A DNA stretch of 64,000 bases, from assembly GCF_900497805.2 (NCBI RefSeq), contig NW_020954590.1, positions 90,256,706 to 90,320,705 of the forward strand, in the 5' to 3' direction. The notes beneath the pieces were generated by a model. That model was not told the origin of the DNA. It made no database searches and saw only the letters and a list, made by a program, of their open reading frames with translations. Position numbers and translations under genes: made by a program. The stretch comes from Vombatus ursinus (lineage: Eukaryota > Chordata > Mammalia > Diprotodontia > Vombatidae). Below, in pieces: positions 1 to 64,000 of this stretch. Each line of letters starts with the position of its first letter. The first letter of the stretch is position 1.

Positions 1-2530
1 GATTGAAAAATGTTGGTCACAAATAGGAGGATTCAGCCCAGAAAAATGGGACTATTTAATTTGGGGAATCTGTCCAACTTCAGTGACTTCACTGATCCTC
101 TTGGTGCCAGTGTAGCAATAGTTCATTGTCCCTTGAGAACCACCTTTCTATGCAACATCGGATTGTGAAAAAGAGCAACAAACAGGTGGCAACAGACTGC
201 AGGTTGGGATGGAGCAATAAAAAAAAAAAGCTAGACCTAAAGAAATAAAAGGATTCATGACATGAAGAATGCTTACTGCAAGGACATTTTAGACAAATCC
301 ACAGAGTGAATGATAAAGACAGATAAAAGATGTTTGAAGAAGAGAAATGTATTCATAATCAAAGAAAAGAGCCATCTCAATGAACAAGTACTTTGTAATA
401 AAGTAAACTGAATTAACATTCCCTGTGGAAGACAAAAGTATTAATATTAATTTTGTAAGATTCCATGAAATAATAATGGAAAACTTTTACTGGAAGAGTT
501 TAAAGAAACCTTAAAATGGCTCAGAAACATAATAGAAGAATCAAATGAAAAAAAGGAGTAAGGGTATAAGGATGACAATTAGGGCTCTTAAGAAAGCAAT
601 CAGTGAGTCTAGTAAGATTAGAGAATTTTTAACAAAGTACAGAGATATTAGATAATGAAGTAGATACTCTGAAAAATAGGATTATATAATTATAACACAA
701 AAACACAAAGAAAGAATGAAAATTAACTGAAAAAAGTTGAAAGAACGTATTAGAGCTCTGCAGAATGAGAATACTGAATGTGAATAAAGAATGCAAAAAG
801 ACAACCTAAAGATTATAGGTTTTCCATAAAAATACCATTAAAAGGAAAATCAGAATATCGTATTTCAGGAAATTTCCTTGAGATAGTGTAAATAAGTAGC
901 AATGTATATTTTATGATACTCCTTGTATCACCAATGGAATCAAATCCTGGATTTAATTTGCCAAAATCTTTCTCTTGGAAATTACAGCATCAAACAACAA
1001 AATCTGCAGACAGCAAGTAAAAGAAACAAGACCTTTCACATTCCAAGGACAATGAAAAAAAGAATAATAAGGGATTGTATTGGATTACAAGAAGTCTAAG
1101 AAAAAATAAGAATATGATTTTCCAAAAAGTGCAGCACATCACTTGGCAGCCAAAAATATGTCTTTTAAAGCTCACCCTAAACATCTAAAAAAAATTGAAT
1201 CCTCAACAAAAGTAGAAGAATTTGAGTCATTGTTCAGACAAAGACAGAGATCATCAGGGATACAATTTGCAGACTGACCACATGAAAGAAGTTTAAACAC
1301 TTTTTGAGGGTGATGAAAAATAGGGAAAATATTTTCCCAAGCCATTATGGTGGGATGGGAAATCTTTTTGTGTTTTGATTTTCTTTGAAAAAAAAAAAAG
1401 TCTGACATTATCTAACGTGCTATGATAAAGCAAAGACTGTATAAAAGGGCTAAAGAGACCAAGAAACAAAGATATAAGGGACAAAATCAGTAGAGTACAA
1501 TAAAAAAGTAAATATTTCAATTACAATATATCTTATTTCCTCCTTCATAAATACATATGGTTGGATAAAGAAGAATTCCTTTTGGGCAATATGATGGGGA
1601 ATAAAAACAAAGGCATACTGCAGGAACCTGATATTGGGTAATATAATAAGAAGGAGGGGAGAGGTAGATTGGGAAAATTGAGATTAGATTATTAGAAGCA
1701 GTTTTTAGAACACAGAAAAAAGTAGAAGTCTTGAAAATTGGAAGGAAACTAAAAAATAAAGACTGTAGAACTGATAAAACTGATTTTCTTTCCTTTTTTT
1801 GGAAGAGATTAACAAAATAGATAAACCATTATCGAACATGATCAACAAAGAGAAAAAAAATCAAAATTTTAAAAAAGAACAGTGAATTCACAACAGAAAG
1901 GAAGCATAAATAACCATCAGAAACTTATAATCAATTATATTCTAGCAAAATGAGAATTCAAAGGAAGTAGATTAAAAAATACCCAAATTAATCAGTTAAG
2001 AAAAAACAATTAATAAAAAAAGTTCATGTTACTAAAGGTTGAAAAAACCCCAACAACCAGGTCCAGAAGGATTTACATGTGAATCTATGCAATATTTTAG
2101 AAGTAATTAATTAAAAAGTAATTAATAGCATTGCTGAAAGATCAGTATTAAAAATGGAGACAGAAAAAATTCAACTTCTTTTATGAAACAAATATAGTCA
2201 TGATATCCAAACAAAGAAGAGACAAAACAAAGAAAGAACATTTTAACCTAATTTCACCAATGAATACTGGTATAAAAACTGTAAACAAAAAGCTTTGCAA
2301 AGAGACTGTAATGGCATTTCCAGTAAACAATTCGCAATGAACAAGTGATAATCATGCCAGAAATACAAGGATAGTTCAATATTAGGAAATAAGTATATAG
2401 ATAAGAACAAAGAAATACAATATACATTATTTGAAAAGATAAACATAATGTGTGACAAGATAAGCACTCATTTACACATGCTAAAACCCCTAAAAATCAT
2501 AGCTATGGAAGGATTTGTGTTCAAAATCAA
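1..2530 (+). mobile_element. Decayed L1 LINE, sense, ORF1 end to reverse transcriptase
   Basis: This is an A-rich sense copy full of stops. Around 790-830 it still shows the ORF1 motif QKDNLKIIGFP. Around 2040-2410 it shows ORF2 reverse-transcriptase pieces: a GPEGFTCESMQYF-like stretch, then a piece matching the L1 segment that reads NSFYE, ISL MNTDVK, LN K, and QVGFMPGIQGWFNIRK in better copies. The left end lies outside the window. The copy is cut at about 2530, where an L2 fragment follows. Confidence 0.75.
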
Positions 2531-2554
2531 TCTCTGTCTGTCTGTCTATCTTTA

Positions 2555-3420
2555 GGAGCCTACTTAGACTGTAGACAGTGGAGGTGGGAGTAGTGTGCAA
2601 GGAGGCTGGAAAAGTAGAATGGGGCCAGGTTGTGAAGGACTTTAAAAGTCAAACCAAAAAATTTATAATCTTAATTTGGAAGCAATAGGGAACCCCTGAG
2701 TTTATTGAGTGGCAGCATTATATGATCTAACCTGTGCTTTGGAAAAATAATTTTGGCAGCTATGTGTAGGATGGCGTAGTGGGGAGACACTTGACGCAAT
2801 GAAACAGACCACTTAGGAGGCCAGTACAGCATTCTAGGCAGATGTGATAAAAGTCTGAGCTAATGTGGTGGCTGTTTGAGTAGTGAGAAAAGGAGAAATA
2901 TCAGGTATGTGAGAAAAAGAGAGATAAGTTAGGGACAGCTAGGTGGCACAGTGGATAAAGTTCTGGCCTTGGAGTCAGAAGGACCTGAGTTCAAATCCTG
3001 CCTCAGACACTTGACACTTATGAGCTGTGTGACCCTGGGCAAGTCACTTAACCCCAATTGCTCATCAAAAAAAAAAAGCAGAAAAAAAAGATAAGTTAAA
3101 ATGACAAGATTGAGTAATTAACTGGATATGTAAGATGTGAGAGTGTGAAAAGTAGGGAATGCTAATGAGGTTGTAAACATAGAGTGATAGTGGTGCCCTC
3201 AATAGAAATAAGGAAATGTGGCAAAAGTGTGGGTTTGGGTGAAAAGTCAATGTATTCTGTTTTGGCCATTTGAGTTTGAGAGTTCTATGAGACTCTCAAT
3301 TTGACACATCAAATAATTGGTGATATGGGACTGGTGCTCAGAAAGGCTATTGGATGTATAAATAGACCTGTTGTATATGTAAACCAAGATCTAGCGTTAT
3401 TTGTTACATAGATACGTTAT
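2555..3420 (-). mobile_element. L2 (CR1-clade) LINE 3' part, antisense
   Basis: On the plus strand it carries the usual antisense L2 phrases: 'ggttgtgaaggactttaaaa', 'tgacctgtgctttggaa', 'ttttggcagctatgtgtagg' and 'gtggtggctgtttgagtag'. In the other direction these are L2 ORF2 end and 3' UTR. It lies between two parts of a sense L1 and is itself split by a SINE at 2932-3088. Confidence 0.65.
2932..3088 (+). mobile_element. Marsupial tRNA-derived SINE (short type)
   Basis: The body runs from GGGACAGCTAGGTGGC to a tail of A's, with an RNA polymerase III B-box-like GAGTTCAAATCC and CTGGGCAAGTCACTTAACCCC near the end. It is flanked by an exact 10-base target-site duplication AGATAAGTTA (2922-2931 and 3089-3098), so both ends are certain. 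Confidence 0.92.
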
Positions 3421-3797
3421 AAGCTTTCCCAATATTAAATAAAAAAATTTCCTGAAAAAAAATTTTTTTGCATGATCTGGAATTTAACAAACTGACTTTA
3501 TATAAATTTCTTTAAATAAATAAAAACAAATAGTTGTAGAGATAGTTACTGTTTATGATTGAGTCATGCCAAAATATTAAAAATAATACTACTTCAATTC
3601 AAGGTTTTAGTGTAATCAAATTACCAAGGGTGTGCTTTATATAAGTAGATGAATAATAAAATCATATAGAGGAAAAATGAATCTAGACTTTCAAGGGAAA
3701 CAAGTGGACAATGCATGAATGATGTTTGGATATATATGACATTTGGACAACATATGAATGAAATCACCAGTACCAAATAGACATCAAAATGATTTGG

Positions 3798-3953
3798 GGG
3801 GGGCAGCTAGGTGGCTCAGTGGATAGAGTACTGGCCCTGGATTCAGGAGTACCTGAGTTCAAATCTGGCCTTAGACACATAACACTTACTAGCTCTGTGA
3901 CCCTGGGCAAGTCACTTAATCCCATTGCCTAGCCAAAAAAACAAACAAACAAA
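3798..3953 (+). mobile_element. Marsupial tRNA-derived SINE (short type)
   Basis: The body begins GGGGGGCAGCTAGGTGGC and ends in (CAAA)n. The exact 13-base target duplication CAAAATGATTTGG lies at 3785-3797 and 3954-3966. It has the same head and B-box-like motif as the copy at 2932. It sits in the decayed sense L1, so it is younger than that element. Confidence 0.93.
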
Positions 3954-4277
3954 CAAAATGATTTGGTACTGGTTAGAAAGAAACAAACAGAAAAGTAGAT
4001 CAGTAGAATAGACTAGATAAGTAAGATATGGAAGAAATCAAGAATAGTACTTTGGTGTGTGATAAACATGACAATACTTAGTAAAGCAATTGCTTTTTGA
4101 CAACTGCTGAGAAAACTGGAAATCAGTTTGGTAGAAAAGAATTTTAGACTAGTATTTATAGACCACTATAGATAACAATAATCTGAAAGCAAATATGTAA
4201 TCTGAATATAATGTCATATTAAAAATTAGAGTGATACTTTTCATAAATATGACTAGGTGGAGAATTATTATCCAAAG

Positions 4278-4390
4278 AAAGGGTAGTGGAGGTCAAAGAA
4301 AATAACAAATTTGGATCATTTTGGTTCCACAAAAGGAAGGGTAGTGGAGGTCAAAGAAAACAACAATTTGAATCATTTTGGTTCCACAAA
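4278..4390. repeat. Two-copy tandem duplication, 58-base unit
   Basis: Two adjacent units share GGGTAGTGGAGGTCAAAGAA and TCATTTTGGTTCCACAAA with a few differences. The duplication lies inside L1 ORF2-derived DNA. Confidence 0.85.
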
Positions 4391-5644
4391 TTTTTTTAAA
4401 GATGAACAAATAAAATAGTTGAATATAGGTAAGAGATACAGTTGAGTGAGAAAATATTTGTATCAAATATCACTGAAAAAAACTCTGACATCTGGTATGT
4501 ACAAGAGATTAACACAAACATTTAATTCCAATAACCATACCTCAATTTATAAATGGTCAAAGAATATAAAAAACAATTTCCAAAAGAATTTTAATGTATA
4601 AATGACAATATGAAACCATGTTCCGTAACATAAATGAAAATTAAAACAACTGTGAGATTTTACTTTATACATACCTTAAAAATTTGGAAAGATGATAAAA
4701 ATGGAAGTAATTAATGTTGGAGAGGCTGTGAGAAGACAGACACACTAATATATTGTTGGAACTTTTAATTGGTTCAGTGGTTTTGCATATCCATTTGGAA
4801 TATGCCAGAGAAGTGACTAAATTATAAAATTGTCCATATTCTCTAACCTAGTGGTCTTGCTAATAAGAATTTACTTAAAGGAAATAAAAGTCTGGAAAAA
4901 TTGTCTCACATATAGCTAAAAGCTCTAGTATTATTTTGTGTGTGTGTGTGTGTACAAGAACTGGACACAAAGTGGGTACTTATTAATCAGTGAATGGTTG
5001 AAAAAGGGGAGTATAATGGAACACTTGTGCTGTATGAAATGATGGATATGAGGAATTCAGAGAAATTTGGTAAGATTTGTAAGAACTAATGCAGAGTGAA
5101 ATAAAACAGTGCCTAACGGAGTACATAAACAGTGATTTCAATGTAATTTAAAATGTATTTTACAATATTCAGTGATTACAGTGTGATTTCTAATGTAAAT
5201 GAAAATATCATTAAACAAAAGCCAGAGTCTAAATTAATGCAAAATCGCTCAAGGCACTTGAGAATAGGTGCTACAGCTTATCTCTCTCTTCTGGAAACAG
5301 AAAGACAGGACTAATGGGGCAAAATTTTCTGTACATTGTGATAAGTCATTACATCAAATGTTTTTGTTTTTGTTTTTGTTTCTTTCTTGATTACTAATAA
5401 AGATTAAAGATGGAAAGGTTTTTTTTCTGTTCCAAAAATGATTCCAAAATCTTATTTATTTTTAAAGAAGAAATCAGTTTCCTAGAAACTGTGATAAAAA
5501 TGTGATTAATGTAGCTATCACATCTTTCTCTAAATATTGCAGAGATATCTCCAGTAACAACCTGTTGTGTTAGCAGTGATTAGACATTTAATGAAACATG
5601 ACATGTAATAGTTTTGGTTTCAAGTGGAATGTGGAAAAAAAACT

Positions 5645-5875
5645 TGAAAGTAATAATAATAGCTAGCATTTGTACTGCAATTTAAGGTTTGCAAAATGTT
5701 TTTACATGTATTAACTTATTCTCACAATAAATCTTGCAGTTAGTACTATTATCCCTATTTTACAGCAAGCAAGTGACTTACCCAGGGTCACACAGGTAGT
5801 ATCTAAGACAGGCTTTGACTTAAGGCATTTGTCTCCAGCACTTTATCCACTCTCTAACCTAGCTACCTAAAATTA
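5645..5875 (-). mobile_element. MIR/THER1-type SINE, antisense
   Basis: Read on the minus strand it has a tRNA-like head (TAGGTAGCTAGG, GTGGATAAAGTGCTGG), the core TGTGACCCTGGGTAAGTCACTT, and the tail ATGCTAGCTATTATTA. This is the THER1/MIR layout. Confidence 0.8.
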
Positions 5876-5914
5876 GGACATATTTAATAGTATTATTTGC
5901 TAACAACATAATAT

Positions 5915-6095
5915 TGTAGAAAAAGAACTGGATACAAACTCAAAAGACCTCAATTTGAGGTCTATCTCTGCTGTTTAGTGGCTTTGTAATCTTGGACAGA
6001 TCTCCCAACCTCTCTGGGCCTCAGTTTCCTTAAATGTGAAATAAGAGTGTCAAAGGGTAGATAGCACTGAGATTCTATGGGATGGAACCCATGAC
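5915..6095 (+). mobile_element. MIR-type SINE fragment
   Basis: It shows a degenerate MIR core ('ctttgtaatcttggacagat', 'ctgggcctcagtttcctt') followed by the end 'gattctatggg'. Confidence 0.65.
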
Positions 6096-6119
6096 TTGAT
6101 TGTGGCTATAGAAGGGTAT

Positions 6120-6270
6120 ATTTTATTAAAAAGGAAATAAAAGAGGATATAAATAAAAGATAATAATGATTACAACAATAATAAATAATCATAATGATAA
6201 TTATGATAATTATGAAAATGTTAATAATAAAACAATTATAATAATACTGATAAATAATAATGATAAAAAT
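6120..6270. repeat. AT-rich low-complexity (ATAATR)n tract
   Basis: There are about 150 bases of irregular ATAATAATGATAATTATGAT repeats. They open a spurious minus-strand frame rich in Ile and Tyr. It is not coding. Confidence 0.8.
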
Positions 6271-7289
6271 GATAAAAGAGGAATACAGAGTTAGCATTGT
6301 GTCTTAAGAACAACTTCTGCTAATAAATGCATTGACTCTCTACTGTGATCATTTGCCAAAAAAAAAAAAAAAGAAACTTATACCTAAGGATCCAGGACCC
6401 AGATTAGGGAAGGCTAGTGGAGAGTATATGTGTGGTGATCAGTGGGTGGAGAAACAGAAGCAGTACTCTGGTGGAAATATACCATATCCTACCAGAATAA
6501 AAGAAAAAAAGTGATGAATATACATCTAGCATCTAGCATATAACCAATATATAATAATAATACTAATAATAGTAATGGAGAACTTAAACCATTTATGATT
6601 CACTGGCGCTCACTTGCTAAGAAAATCAGAACCACTGATAAATTTTTAATTTACCTTAATTATAATTTTACTCTTTTAAAGGCAGAGAAAGTAAAAAAGT
6701 GAATTCTAATTCTGGACTATATATTGACTAATAGGAAAGAAATGATTGCTGGAGTAGATTTGATTAAAACCTTGGGAGGCAACATTCATTCCATCTTAGG
6801 GTTCCTGATCAAGAAGAAGAAGAAAAAAAGACATAGTTGGATAAACTCCATGCAGCCTAGATATTGTAAGAGCAGGATTCCTAGAATGAATAGGTATGAT
6901 GTAGTTTCATAGTATTTTTAGCGCAAGAGAGTTTAAAAAAATTTAAAATTGAAATTGGAAAGACCCTTGGATGACATGTTGCCAGTTGGATGCTTGGGCA
7001 GCATGGAGCCCAGTAGTAGAGTGTCAGAATAGATTTCAGGAGGGGTGGAGTCTGAGGGTGATTGAAAACGAACTGGTTATAATTAATTTTTATGGCCTAT
7101 TTGTGACTATATTATCTAAATAAGAATTATCATTGTGTATTAAATGAAATCAGATTTTGTATTTTGGCAAAAACATCCACCAAGTGGCTGAATAGGTTCT
7201 TGTCTCTGTCAAAAATCTAGTCAAATATTTCTTTTCTTGTTAAATCTAAATAAAAATCTAAATATTTAGTTTAAAAAACTCAGTAGGAA

Positions 7290-7470
7290 TTTAAGTAATA
7301 ACAATAATAACAATAATAACTCACTTTTGCATAACACTTTAGATTTTGTAAAATACATTTTCCTCACAACAAATTTGTGAGAAAGGTAGTACATGTATTT
7401 TTTAATCCCCATTTTCTAGATGAAAATACTGAGGTTCTGAAAAATGCAATGACTTGATAATGAGGTAGTT
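7290..7470 (-). mobile_element. MIR-type SINE fragment, antisense
   Basis: An (AATAAC)n stretch leads into the reversed MIR tail and core: 'cataacactttagattttgt', 'ctcacaacaaatttgtgaga', 'cattttctagatgaaaatac'. It ends about 130 bases before the first exon of the window. Confidence 0.65.
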
Positions 7471-7537
7471 GTAAAAATAAAAATGTCTTGATTTTTATAA
7501 AAACTGGTTTATCTGCAGTTTTTCAGTTATCCTTTAA

Positions 7538-64000
<56,463 letters not shown>

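Larger units (their letters stand above)
3480..5420 (+). mobile_element. Decayed L1 LINE, sense, ORF2 3' part and 3' end
   Basis: This resumes the L1 of 1-2530 beyond the L2 insertion. Recognisable pieces are the 'cttcaattcaaggttttag' region, 'tttataaatggtcaaagaat', 'ttggagaggctgtgagaaga' and 'gaactggacacaaagtgggt'. The 'aactaatgcagagtgaaata' block then leads to the 3' end. In intact copies these code the C-terminal part of ORF2. Many stops are present. It is interrupted by a SINE at 3798-3953. Confidence 0.7.

Noticed and set aside
2932-3060. tRNA gene call at SINE heads
   Set aside because: The tRNA-like boxes belong to SINEs with A-rich tails and target duplications; no cloverleaf with a proper acceptor stem is kept.

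Overview
The window reads as a marsupial (metatherian) autosomal-type gene body. It is AT-rich and poor in CpG. It is packed with L2/CR1 and MIR/THER1-type fossils, several L1 copies in the marsupial style, and tRNA-headed SINEs. The SINEs begin close to GGGCAGCTAGGTGGC and end in ...CAAGTCACTTAACCCC plus an A-rich tail, a form I know from marsupial genomes. The repeat types rule out a bird or reptile. The SINEs do not look like the monotreme Mon-1 family. I cannot name the species.

One protein-coding gene is present, on the plus strand: PREX2, encoding P-Rex2, a PIP3- and G-beta-gamma-regulated Rac guanine-nucleotide exchange factor. Eleven consecutive internal exons lie between 7603 and 62092. 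They total 1188 coding bases, or about 396 codons, roughly residues 280-675 of the 1606-residue human protein. In order they encode the second half of the PH domain, the PH-DEP linker, DEP1, DEP2 and PDZ1. The first coding exons (DH domain, start of PH) lie to the left of the window, and PDZ2 plus the phosphatase-like C-terminal half lie to the right. All eleven exons have AG/GT boundaries, compatible phases and no stops, so the gene looks intact here.

The other 98% of the window is intron. Region by region: 1-7602 is an intron holding a decayed sense L1 split by an L2 copy, with two SINEs. 7707-18589 is a long intron with L2, MIR/THER1, a SINE with a perfect target-site duplication and a 350-base purine tract. 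20648-26703 is almost filled by an antisense 5'-truncated L1 that carries a younger L1 inside it. 26805-34363 holds an L1 3' end, a SINE and a sense L2 interrupted by a CT microsatellite with an assembly gap. 35281-46867 holds L2, MIR and SINE copies. 46941-55270 holds an L2, a solo LTR, a 5'-complete L1 piece without ORF2, and a second element with an L1-like 5' end. 55663-61943 holds a SINE placed almost on a splice donor, plus sparse old repeats.

I found no second host gene, RNA gene, CRISPR array or clear promoter, and nothing that looks like a new biological system. The most useful observations are the matching intron position in the two DEP repeats, repeat insertions that touch splice signals, nested insertions with exact target-site duplications, and gap artefacts.
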